Origin: a bacterium
GTDB taxonomy: Bacteria; Bacteroidota; Ignavibacteria; Kapaibacteriales; UBA7675
DNA length: 64,000 nt
Assembly: GCA_030430495.1 (NCBI GenBank)
Contig: JAUIKM010000006.1
Span: 124,001 to 188,000 of the forward strand
Direction of reading: 5' to 3'
Every line of letters begins with the position of its first letter. The first letter of the stretch is position 1. Under the pieces are notes generated by a model. The model saw only the letters and a program-made list of their open reading frames with translations, made no database searches and was not told the origin of the DNA. Positions 54,797 to 63,023 of this stretch are shown one piece after another. A program made the position numbers and the translations under genes.

Positions 54797-56623
54797 CTAT
54801 TTAAATGGATGGCCTGTAAGCAGATTCTGATAGACCTCTGCTTGTTGTTTGATATTCCAGTAAGCCAGATTGCCCAGCAAATTCGCCTGGGCCTCATTCA
54901 ACTGAATCAATTTGCCTTTGTTCTGATGGAACACCTGAACGTTCGGAAATCCGCCAAGACCATGGGTGCTGTTGTCAAACGCCGTTTTAACATCACCGGT
55001 CAGGTTGTCGGTCCAGTTTGTCGAAGAACCGACAATTGTCAGTTTTATCTGGACATTGAAGTAAGCCTTGATGCCGAAAAGGGGATTATCGACTACGTTC
55101 AGAACGAGATCGACGCTTGTCGGTCCGTCGTCAACTTGTTTAAGTCTGGCAATGACCTCGTCAAGCATCGTTGTCGCTGTCGTTTCGCCATCTAAAATTG
55201 TATTGTCGAAGACCTGGCGATTGACTGTGTCCTCTATCCAAATGACGTTGACGAAGTTTTCTGTGTCGCCATTTGACTGCTTCTTTGGATCCATTGCATC
55301 AGCATCGATCAGTTTTCCGCCGAACAGTACCGCAATCTGATTATATCCGAAAACCTTCTGTTTCCACCCGAATTCTGATGTATCGATATGGAAGTCGCCG
55401 CCATTCACGGGAGGATAATATGACATTTCGCTGATGAAAACGGCGATGTATTTAACCTGTCGCGCCAGCAACGGCGCTACGCCGGTGTTCTCGATGATGC
55501 CGCCATCACCGAAGTCATAATTCGTCGACTTGAGAACGTTGTTTTCGAGGTTGGAATCTGTCGGGTTCCAATACTTGAAGTTTGGAAAAAAGATGTCGAG
55601 TATGCGAGCGTCACCCGACTGAGCCTCTTTGCCGAGCGCCGACCCACTGGTGCCGACCGGTTGCTGCAGTTCAAAGCGATACAAATTTGAGGCTTTAACA
55701 AATCCCTTGCTGTCGGTGTCGCTGTCTGCAGTTGAGTTGAAACCAAAGGGTTCCACATACGCGCCGCCGATCTTTTGGCCGCCCTCGACCACGTCTGTTA
55801 ACTCGGAAGAAATGCGGCCGGCATAGAGCGGTGTGAACTCGAATGGATAGACATTCGTGAGCGAGCCTTTTTTCTGCGGTTTGGCCAGCAAGGTCGTATT
55901 CATAATGTAAAACGGGCGGTCGGCATTCAGCGTCATGAAAGCCTCTACTTCCATTTTGTTGCGCCCGGCGATTTTCTCGGCCTGTTGCCCTGTGGTCGTA
56001 AAGAACTTTCTCCATTTTATCTGCGGATTGTCGGCGTCGAATGCCGGCGAATCTACTCCAAATGGCCGCATGAACATTGCGCCGATTGCCATTGTGTAGA
56101 CCTGACGTTGAGGAACAGAGAGCATCCAGGTTTTGTTGAACCGGAGGCTTTCATAGGCCAGTATCTCGGTGACGATCGGGCAATTGCAGGTAGCGCGCGC
56201 CAGCGTTCCATCGGCCGTGCTTTCCAACACCGACGCGGGTATATCGGCGGGATCGGAATAGTGACTGCCCAGCAGACTGTTTGGATCATTCTGCGGATTG
56301 TACATATACGCCGCTGTGCCCCAGGTGCCGCCGGATACGCCGGAGATGTATCCGATTTCCGGAATCAAGCCAAGTTCTTCGAGGGCATTCAGGTAACCCG
56401 CAATCAAGGCGATACTGACGGTGCCGCCGCCCGAAAAACAGATGCCGCGCTCGGGACGGTTTGAGTTCGCGTCGAAATAGGCATCATCGCCGGTTATTTC
56501 CGGAAACTGGAAGTCTGCCGCCTCGGTATTCCATGTCTTGACGTTGTACCTGGAAAGTGTGCCGGATCCGGATTCCGGTGATGCGTTTTGTCCTGATTCT
56601 TCAGGATCTTGAGAGTTGATCAT
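54797..56623 (-). CDS. cPLA2/patatin-like phospholipase
   Basis: A 608-residue protein with a lipid-acyl-hydrolase core resembling the cytosolic phospholipase A2 / patatin group. RGICFSGGGTVSIALIAGY carries the glycine-rich oxyanion loop; the nucleophile is the serine of GYISGVSGGTWGT, and the dyad aspartate is likely in YDFGDGGIIENTG. The GVSGGTW form of the nucleophile elbow is closer to cPLA2 than to ordinary bacterial patatins. There is no signal peptide and the first 30 residues are polar, so it is probably cytoplasmic. ATG 56623 is chosen; TTG 56632 is possible. The biological substrate is unknown; toxin-like or membrane-remodelling roles are possible. Confidence 0.8.
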   Translation of the reverse strand: MINSQDPEESGQNASPESGSGTLSRYNVKTWNTEAADFQFPEITGDDAYFDANSNRPERGICFSGGGTVSIALIAGYLNALEELGLIPEIGYISGVSGGTWGTAAYMYNPQNDPNSLLGSHYSDPADIPASVLESTADGTLARATCNCPIVTEILAYESLRFNKTWMLSVPQRQVYTMAIGAMFMRPFGVDSPAFDADNPQIKWRKFFTTTGQQAEKIAGRNKMEVEAFMTLNADRPFYIMNTTLLAKPQKKGSLTNVYPFEFTPLYAGRISSELTDVVEGGQKIGGAYVEPFGFNSTADSDTDSKGFVKASNLYRFELQQPVGTSGSALGKEAQSGDARILDIFFPNFKYWNPTDSNLENNVLKSTNYDFGDGGIIENTGVAPLLARQVKYIAVFISEMSYYPPVNGGDFHIDTSEFGWKQKVFGYNQIAVLFGGKLIDADAMDPKKQSNGDTENFVNVIWIEDTVNRQVFDNTILDGETTATTMLDEVIARLKQVDDGPTSVDLVLNVVDNPLFGIKAYFNVQIKLTIVGSSTNWTDNLTGDVKTAFDNSTHGLGGFPNVQVFHQNKGKLIQLNEAQANLLGNLAYWNIKQQAEVYQNLLTGHPFK

Positions 56624-56886
56624 TGTTCTCAACAGATTGGTTGGTAAAAGAAAAAGTGGAATAACAAGCTACAAAAAATCATTGAATAGCCGTTAAACAA
56701 CAACCTTGTTAACAAAGCCGAATGGCCCGCGGTGCGGGGCAGGTCGTCGATGATATCCACTATCTGACGGTGGGGCAGATTAGGGAGACAGTGTCGATTG
56801 TTTTAAGTGCAAACTACAATATCAACATGTGGATCGACATGCGGACAACACGGGGAAGTCTATCGATTTCAAACCCACCAACATCC

Positions 56887-56926
56887 AAAACCAAAAAGCA
56901 AGCCTGTCTGCAGGCGAAGCGCTCAA
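56887..56926 (-). repeat. Terminator-like hairpin repeat, copy 5
   Basis: Read on the minus strand: TTGAGCGCTTC, stem GCCTG/CAGGC (56902-56915) with loop, then TTGCTTTTTGGTTTT. Same plan as the copies at 23998, 41361, 41530 and 47258. It lies 136 bases after the tRNA-Leu gene. Confidence 0.65.
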
Positions 56927-57012
56927 CAAGCGAGCCGGAAACGGCGCTGCAATCAAGTGAAGTTTAAATCCGGTGAGACTTAATCCGGTTGGCGAGTGAA
57001 ATGCCCCCAAAT

Positions 57013-57044
57013 AAAAAAGCCCTGCAAACCGGAGTCTGCAAGGC
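57013..57044 (-). terminator. Intrinsic terminator after tRNA-Leu
   Basis: GCCCTGCA (57019-57026) pairs with TGCAAGGC (57037-57044) including one G-T pair. A TTTTTTA run follows on the minus strand. Confidence 0.8.
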
Positions 57045-57061
57045 CTTGAGATTGAGTTGCG

Positions 57062-57144
57062 TGCGGAAGGCGGGACTTGAACCCGCACGTCAATTAAGAC
57101 ACCACCCCCTCAAGATGGCGCGTCTGCCATTCCGCCACTTCCGC
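57062..57144 (-). tRNA. tRNA-Leu (anticodon GAG)
   Basis: An 83-nucleotide tRNA. Acceptor arms GCGGAAG and CTTCCGC pair, followed by discriminator A. The anticodon stem CCATC/GGTGG holds the loop TTGAGGG with anticodon GAG, reading CUC and CUU. The T-arm is GCGGGTTCAAGTCCCGC, and the variable arm is long, as expected for leucine. CCA is not encoded and must be added after transcription. It lies just downstream of the PorZ-like gene on the same strand and has its own terminator. Confidence 0.95.
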
Positions 57145-57206
57145 AAGTGGATAGCCTTAAAATTACGGAAATTTTGATTTTCCGCAATACATGTGGATAA
57201 TTTTTT

Positions 57207-59516
57207 TTAGCGGCGAATCAGAACCGCCTTCGTCTGTCCCGCCTCCGACAGCGTCTCCGAGAAACTCGAGATAATATACACGCCGCTGGGTGCGGGCTGC
57301 CCGCGTTCGTCCAGACCGTCCCAGATAACAGTGCGCGAGTTTAATGCGCTCAGTGAACGAACCAGCATGCCGTCAAGCGTGCTTACCTTGACCGTGCTCT
57401 GCTCCGCCAGGCCGTCGATCACCAGCTCGTCGTCCTCGGTGGGGATGTAGGGCTGCGGATAACATCGCAGGTCGCTGAAGTCGGGATTGGCGCGTACCGA
57501 CAGCGTCTGTACGCAGGAAAGGCCGTCGTCCGTGCCCATGTACACCCGTCCGCTGTTCGGGTCGTTGGCCAGCGATAAAACCTCGTTGCTCACCAGCGGT
57601 GAGTTGCGCGTCGTGATCTGCGCCAGTACCTCCGTGCCGTCGTCATTGATAACCCAGACGCCGTTGTTTGTGGCCACCCACTTGTTGTTCACCGGGTCCA
57701 CCATGATGTCGTTAACAAACTGTCCGGCCAGATCCGTAATCGAACGCAGGAAGATGCGGTCGCCCGTCAACACGGCGAAGGGATTGGCGATGACGTACAG
57801 ATTGCGCGCACTGCCGATCCAGACCTGATCGCTCAGGTCGACTTCCACCGTCGTCTGTGAGTTTTCCTGCAGCGGTGAGTTGCTGGTGTTAAGCGTGCCG
57901 AAGACGTCGTCCGAGCTCGCCGCGCGGTCAAAGCGCTCGTTGAAGTACCACAGGCCGCGGTCCGCGTCGCCGCCGATCCACTTGGTGCCGGAAGCGTCGA
58001 TCGACAGAAAAAGCATATCGATCTCGCGGTTGATATTGAAGGTCTCAAAACCGGCCGTTTCCGACCAGGAGACCAGGCGGTCGCCGTCTTTGTTAAGCAG
58101 CCAGGTGTAGCCGCGGAATTCGTCGCGTTTAATATCGCCCAGCAGCACAAAACTTGGGTTGTTGCTGTCGAAGCCCTGCAGCGGCGAGTTTTGCTCGTCA
58201 AACAGATCAATCTGCGGCGGAGACTGCGGGCCGAAGCGATATGCGCCGTTGCCCCAGGAACCGGCCCAGACCGAGCCGTCGTTCATCGCCTGAATGCGAT
58301 AGATGTCGTTGCTTTCGATTTCCTCGCGCGTCGTGCGCGTGAAGTTTTCCCAGGCGCCGTCGATCAGGCGATACACGCCCGAGCCGGCAGGATGTGCGCT
58401 GGCGCACCACAGCACGCCGCTTTCGTCCACCGTCAGGTCGCGGAAGCGGTTGCCCGCCGGCGTGTTCGGCGCGACGGGCGGATTGGCCTGCGTCTGTGCG
58501 TCGAGCGTGAATGCGCCGATTGTGCTCGTAAGAATGTGCAGCTCGTCGACGCCGTCGCGGCGCAGCGTGTCCACCGACGCAAAGGCGCGCGCCAGGTCGT
58601 TGTTGCCGTAGTACACGCCGCCCTCAATATTGCGAATGTCGAAGGGCGTCATGGCAAACAGCTCGCCGTTGATGACGGTCATGCTGTTGACTTCCAGCTC
58701 AATCTCCCTGACTTCAACAAAAGCGCCGTCCTCAAAACGCAGGATGCGATTGGCGTTTGAAACGTGAACGACGCCGTTTAACACCGTGACGTCCGTGACG
58801 AGAGGGTCGTCGAAACCGACGGCAAACATTTCCCAGTTGGCGGGGTTGGACGGGAAGGCAAAAAACTGCGGCGTCAGCTCGGCGCGTATAACGCCGACGG
58901 ACGTCGCGCCCCAGATTACGTTGTCGATAATCATCATCTGCCGTACCGAAATTTCGCGCTGGCCGGCAAAGTTTGTAATCGTCGAGGGAAACGTCCGCGT
59001 CGCGCGGTCGAACAGCACCATGCCGAAGTCCGTCGCCACGATCACAACCTCGGGTGTAAACAAAAAGTCGTTGACCGTGACGGAAGGAAAGTCGTCCGAG
59101 TTGTCGTTGATGTCGCGGATGTTAATCCACTGCTCGCCGTCCCAGATGTCGACAAATCCATTCACGCTGCCGGCGTAGACGAAGTTTTCAACCGGATCGA
59201 CTTTCAGCGCCGTGATGTTAAGTTCGCTGAGCGCGTCGATATTGCGGTACTCTCGGTACGCATCCGTCCGCGAGTCATGGCTGAAGACGCCGCCGGAAGT
59301 GGCGAACCAGGTCAGCCCATCGGCGTCGGTATCCGCCGCGCGGACATCCACCATCGACGAATAGGTTATCCACTCGTCGAGGCGCACCTGCGCTGAAACG
59401 CGAGACGCGGCGACAAACAAGAGAATCAGGCAAATGAAAGGGAAAGACGTCCTGAACAAACGCGGATATCCGGCGACCCTGCGCCGCTTAACAAACCTGC
59501 AAGAGGAGGCGGTCAT
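57207..59516 (-). CDS. porZ: PorZ-like T9SS surface protein (two-propeller)
   Basis: A 769-residue exported protein from ATG 59516, with signal SFPFICLILLFVAASRVSAQ. The mature protein starts VRLDEWITYSSMVDVRAAD, as in PorZ, and continues with beta-propeller repeats of the two-component-regulator type (LTWFATSGGVFSHDSRTD, VYAGSVNGFVDIWDG, GTKWIGGDADRGLWYF). The last 85 residues form an Ig-like C-terminal domain (RCYPQPYIPTEDDELVIDG to VYIISSFSE). PorZ is part of the T9SS attachment complex with PorU, PorV and PorQ and helps supply anionic LPS. A FlgD-like ending on a different two-propeller surface protein is the alternative. It is encoded 16-23 kb away from the PorU-PorV pair. Confidence 0.8.
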   Translation of the reverse strand: MTASSCRFVKRRRVAGYPRLFRTSFPFICLILLFVAASRVSAQVRLDEWITYSSMVDVRAADTDADGLTWFATSGGVFSHDSRTDAYREYRNIDALSELNITALKVDPVENFVYAGSVNGFVDIWDGEQWINIRDINDNSDDFPSVTVNDFLFTPEVVIVATDFGMVLFDRATRTFPSTITNFAGQREISVRQMMIIDNVIWGATSVGVIRAELTPQFFAFPSNPANWEMFAVGFDDPLVTDVTVLNGVVHVSNANRILRFEDGAFVEVREIELEVNSMTVINGELFAMTPFDIRNIEGGVYYGNNDLARAFASVDTLRRDGVDELHILTSTIGAFTLDAQTQANPPVAPNTPAGNRFRDLTVDESGVLWCASAHPAGSGVYRLIDGAWENFTRTTREEIESNDIYRIQAMNDGSVWAGSWGNGAYRFGPQSPPQIDLFDEQNSPLQGFDSNNPSFVLLGDIKRDEFRGYTWLLNKDGDRLVSWSETAGFETFNINREIDMLFLSIDASGTKWIGGDADRGLWYFNERFDRAASSDDVFGTLNTSNSPLQENSQTTVEVDLSDQVWIGSARNLYVIANPFAVLTGDRIFLRSITDLAGQFVNDIMVDPVNNKWVATNNGVWVINDDGTEVLAQITTRNSPLVSNEVLSLANDPNSGRVYMGTDDGLSCVQTLSVRANPDFSDLRCYPQPYIPTEDDELVIDGLAEQSTVKVSTLDGMLVRSLSALNSRTVIWDGLDERGQPAPSGVYIISSFSETLSEAGQTKAVLIRR

Positions 59517-59652
59517 ACTGTCCAACCTTTAACATAGTATTCAGCGCCGTGCGCCGACGCCGCAAACGATTAAACAATCGGAACAAAGTGAATAGGCCGT
59601 TCCCCGCGTAAAACACTGTAAAGTGCGCTTTGTATCGGCGCGTTAACACGTA

Positions 59653-60162
59653 TTACTCGTCGCCCGCCGGCGGCAGTTTTTCGAAAAGCGAGGCCATTTC
59701 TATCGCCGCCATCGCCGCTTCAAACCCTTTGTTGCCGGCCTTGGTTCCGGCGCGTTCGATCGCCTGTTCGATCGTGTCCGTCGTCAATATGCCCAATAAA
59801 CACGGCGTTCCGCTCTCCGTTGCCGCCGCCGCCACGCCGTTGGCCGCCGTGCCCGCCACATAGTCGAAGTGCGGCGTAGCGCCGCGGATAACCGCGCCCA
59901 GGACGATGACCGCGTCGTAATCACGACTCTGAGCCAGCCTGTCCGTCAGCATCGGCAGCTCAAAACTGCCCGGGCAGTAGACGATCGTCACGTCGTCGCG
60001 TTTGGCGCCGTGACGGTAGAGCGCATCCAGCGCGCCTTCCACAAGCCGGTCTACGATAAACTCATTCCAGCGCGCCACGGCCAGCGCAAAACGTTTGCCC
60101 GCGGCGTTGAAATCGCCTTCGATTACGCGGGGAAGTCCGTGGGTATGATGCGATAGAGGCAT
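59653..60162 (-). CDS. ribH: 6,7-dimethyl-8-ribityllumazine synthase
   Basis: Penultimate enzyme of riboflavin synthesis, 169 residues, forming lumazine from an aminopyrimidinedione and dihydroxybutanone phosphate. Matching regions are ARWNEFIVDRLVEGAL, YCPGSFELPMLTDRLA, VLGAVIRGATPHFDYV and PCLLGILTTDTIEQAIERAG; the His in TPHFDYV is the usual catalytic residue. No other rib gene or FMN riboswitch was recognised nearby. The PHP gene upstream on the same strand is about 100 bases away. Confidence 0.95.
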   Translation of the reverse strand: MPLSHHTHGLPRVIEGDFNAAGKRFALAVARWNEFIVDRLVEGALDALYRHGAKRDDVTIVYCPGSFELPMLTDRLAQSRDYDAVIVLGAVIRGATPHFDYVAGTAANGVAAAATESGTPCLLGILTTDTIEQAIERAGTKAGNKGFEAAMAAIEMASLFEKLPPAGDE

Positions 60163-60261
60163 GGTCCGCTCCGATGGATTGGCCGGCTGGCCCTTGGTCG
60201 TTACTGGAAAAAGTTGGTCTGCAAAAATTGGCGGAAAGAGTCATTTCCGCAAGGTAAAATT

Positions 60262-61113
60262 TCAGTTACTGCGTTCGGCGGCGCGCTCGCGCAGGCGCTC
60301 GAGCATCGTGATCGGCACCGTGAAAGTACCCAGATTGCGCTCGTCAAAAGGCCGTGAACCGTGGTAGTCGCTGCCGCCCGACATCAGCAGTTTGTAGGCG
60401 TGCGCCAGCCCGGCGTACTTCTGCTGCAGGCGGCGGCTGTGACTGGGATGCACGATCTCCACGCCGTCCAGCCCGCTCTGGATCATCTCGTAGAAGAATT
60501 TGTTGCGCAGGGTTTTGCCGGGGTGCGCCAGCACCGCCACGCCGCCGCTTTTGCGCGCCAGATCGCAGGCTTCCTGCGCCGAAAAACTCCACTTGGGCAC
60601 GTAGGCCGGCCGCCGCTCCGCCAGGTACTCCACAAAAGCGCGCCGCACGGTTGTGACGTGACCGCGCGCCACCATTTCCTGCGCCACGTGCACGCGCCCC
60701 GCGCTGCCGCCGGCACGGTCGAAAATGTCGTCCTGTTTGATCGTCAGGCCCAGCGCGTTGAGTTTGACGGCGATGTCGCGGATGCGTTGTTCGCGCGCTT
60801 CGTCGCAGCGTTTGATGTGGGCGCGCAGCGCAGCGGCGTCGGGATCGACAAAATACCCCAGGATATGCGTTTCGCCCTGCGGCTGAACACAGGAAAACTC
60901 GATGCCCGGCACACATTCGATGCCGAGGTCGCGCGCGGCTGTCTGTGCTTCCTCCACGCCGCCGACCGTATCGTGATCGGTGACGGCAATTGCCTTCAGG
61001 CCGCGCTGCGCCGCTTTGTGCACCAGTTCGGTCGGACTGAGCATGCCGTCCGACACGGTGGTATGCATATGCAGGTCTGCGCGTTCTTCGCCTTCCAGCA
61101 GGGGATTTATCAC
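60262..61113 (-). CDS. PHP-domain phosphoesterase (RNase AM/YciV type)
   Basis: A 283-residue metal-dependent phosphoesterase. PHP metal ligands are visible in ADLHMHTTVSDG (HxH), AVTDHDTVGG, GIEFSC, VLAHPGK and the C-terminal GGSDYHG. The arrangement matches the YciV/TrpH group, which acts as a 3',5'-nucleotide phosphatase or 5'-3' exoribonuclease on short RNA. The start appears to be a GTG at 61113. It lies 79 bases after proS on the same strand, so cotranscription is possible. Confidence 0.87.
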   Translation of the reverse strand: MINPLLEGEERADLHMHTTVSDGMLSPTELVHKAAQRGLKAIAVTDHDTVGGVEEAQTAARDLGIECVPGIEFSCVQPQGETHILGYFVDPDAAALRAHIKRCDEAREQRIRDIAVKLNALGLTIKQDDIFDRAGGSAGRVHVAQEMVARGHVTTVRRAFVEYLAERRPAYVPKWSFSAQEACDLARKSGGVAVLAHPGKTLRNKFFYEMIQSGLDGVEIVHPSHSRRLQQKYAGLAHAYKLLMSGGSDYHGSRPFDERNLGTFTVPITMLERLRERAAERSN

Positions 61114-61192
61114 CGGTTTTGTGTTTCCTTGACTTCTGATGACTGTTCTGTTTGTCGCCGTGTTTCAGGCGCGCAGCGCGCGGCTGCGCCGC

Positions 61193-62905
61193 TTATGACG
61201 CGGCGAGGAGTTTGCGGACGGCTTCCAGCGCGTTCTCGCGGGCTGTCAGCTCGCGCTCGCCGGTTTTGCGGCTTTTGACTTCCACCTGGCCGTTGTCAAG
61301 ATTCTTGTCGCCGACGACGAGCTGCACGGGGAAACCGAGCAGGTCGGCGTCTTTGAACTTGACGCCGGGCGAGGCCGGACGATCGTCGTAGAGCACCTTC
61401 AGTCCGGCGGCTTGCAGCTCGGCTTCCAGTTCCTCACAGGCGGCGCGCACGGTCTCCGACTTTTTGGTATTCATGCCGACAATCTGCACGTCGTAGGGCG
61501 TCAGCGCCGCGTTCCAGCGGATGCCCAGTTCGTCGTGGTTCTGCTCGATAAAGCAGGCTACGATGCGTTCGACGCCGATGCCGTAGCTGCCCATGATGAT
61601 CGGGTGTTCGCGGCCGTTTTCATCCAGGAAGACCGCGTTGAGCGCTTTGGAGTATTTTGTGCCCAGCTTGAAAATGTGGCCGATCTCAATGGCGCGCACC
61701 ACGCGCAGCCTGGGGCCGTCCGGGCCGCCGACGCGCTCGCCTTCCCGCACGACGCGCAGGTCGTGCCAGGACTCAATCGTTGCGTCGCGCTCCAGATCGA
61801 TGTTGCGGTAGTGCTGCCCGTCCTCGTTTGCGCCGCTCACCAGGCCGTTGACGCCTTTCAGGCGCAGGTCGGCGATGACGCGCATTTTGGGGTTTTTGAG
61901 GCCGATCGGCCCGATCGATCCGCCGTGCGCGCCGGTATTGGCCAGGAGTTCGTTTTCTTCGGCGGGGCGGAACTGCGTCGTGTCCAGCGCGCGCGCCAGT
62001 TTCTCCTCGTTCAGTTCGTCATTGCCGCACATGAGGATCAGCAGGGGCTCGCCGCCGGCGATGTAAACGACGGACTTGGCGCAGCGCTCCTCGGGGATGC
62101 CGTGTTTCTCAATCAGGTCGTTGATCGTTTTGGCTGCCGGAGTTGCAAATTTTTCGATGGCGTCGTCGCCGGGCACGCGTTCAATCGGCGGCGTCCAGGA
62201 TGTGGCCACTTCGATGTTCGCGGCGTAGGAGTTGTCCTCGGCCAGCGCGCAGGTGTCTTCGCCGTGGTCGGACTCGACCATAAATTCCTGCGAACCGCTG
62301 CCGCCCATCGCGCCGGAAGACGCGCCGACGGAGAAGAAGTTCAGGCCGCAGCGCGTAAAGATGCGCTCGTAGGCCAGGCGGTGTTTTTCATAACCCGCGT
62401 CCAGTCCTTCCGGCGTGGCGTCCAGCGTGTAGGAATCTTTCATCACAAACTGGCGGCCGCGCAGCACGCCCGAGCGCGGGCGCGGCTCGTTGCGGAACTT
62501 CGTCTGGATCTGGTACCAGATCTGCGGCAGATCCTTGTAGGACTTGATGTGCTGGCGCGCGTGGTAGGCGATGATCTCCTCGTGCGTCGGCGCAAGCACC
62601 AGGCCTTCGCGGTTTTTGATGTGGAAGAGCACGTCGTCCATCTCCGCCACGCGGCCGGTCTGCTCCCAGATTTCAATCGGGTTGAGCGCCGGCAGATGGA
62701 ATTCCTGGCCGCCGATGGCGTCCATTTCCTCGCGCAGGATCTGCATGACTTTTTTGACGACGGCATAACCGAGCGGCAGGAAGGAGTACACGCCGGAAGC
62801 CAGCGAGCGCGCCATCCCGGCACGAATCATCAGTTGATGTGAGGGAATCTGAGCCTCGGAAGGTACTTCCTTCAAGGTGGGGATAAAGGTCGTTGAATAA
62901 CGCAT
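61193..62905 (-). CDS. proS: Proline-tRNA ligase, bacterial type with editing domain
   Basis: Class II synthetase of 570 residues. The catalytic core has motif 1 SGVYSFLPLGYAVVKKV, motif 2 KFRNEPRPRSGVLRGRQF and motif 3 GSYGIGVERIVACFIEQ. The insertion (about residues 225-390) is the trans-editing INS domain, with KSVVYIAGGEPLLILM and GSIGPIGLKNP, that clears Ala-tRNAPro. A C-terminal anticodon-binding domain follows (YDVQIVGMNTKKSETVRAAC). This is the long E. coli-like form rather than the eukaryote-like one. Confidence 0.96.
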   Translation of the reverse strand: MRYSTTFIPTLKEVPSEAQIPSHQLMIRAGMARSLASGVYSFLPLGYAVVKKVMQILREEMDAIGGQEFHLPALNPIEIWEQTGRVAEMDDVLFHIKNREGLVLAPTHEEIIAYHARQHIKSYKDLPQIWYQIQTKFRNEPRPRSGVLRGRQFVMKDSYTLDATPEGLDAGYEKHRLAYERIFTRCGLNFFSVGASSGAMGGSGSQEFMVESDHGEDTCALAEDNSYAANIEVATSWTPPIERVPGDDAIEKFATPAAKTINDLIEKHGIPEERCAKSVVYIAGGEPLLILMCGNDELNEEKLARALDTTQFRPAEENELLANTGAHGGSIGPIGLKNPKMRVIADLRLKGVNGLVSGANEDGQHYRNIDLERDATIESWHDLRVVREGERVGGPDGPRLRVVRAIEIGHIFKLGTKYSKALNAVFLDENGREHPIIMGSYGIGVERIVACFIEQNHDELGIRWNAALTPYDVQIVGMNTKKSETVRAACEELEAELQAAGLKVLYDDRPASPGVKFKDADLLGFPVQLVVGDKNLDNGQVEVKSRKTGERELTARENALEAVRKLLAAS

Positions 62906-63023
62906 GGCCGATGTATAACGGACTGGTTAAAGTGAGCTGAAATCGCTTACTGCAAGTCCGCAAGATAAGGCTTTTTTTCGGCACGGAGTGGGAAGCGAAG
63001 GGGCGCGCGGCGGCGGAACGCGT

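Larger units (their letters stand above)
56624..57061. other. Intergenic region between phospholipase gene and tRNA-Leu
   Basis: A 438-base region. It contains a hairpin repeat (56887-56926), an ACGGCGCTGCAATC module beside it, and the terminator of the tRNA-Leu gene (57013-57044). No gene is seen. Confidence 0.6.

Noticed and set aside
61412-62842. Long plus-strand open frame (476 codons)
   Set aside because: It is the antisense shadow of proS, whose minus-strand product has all expected synthetase motifs.
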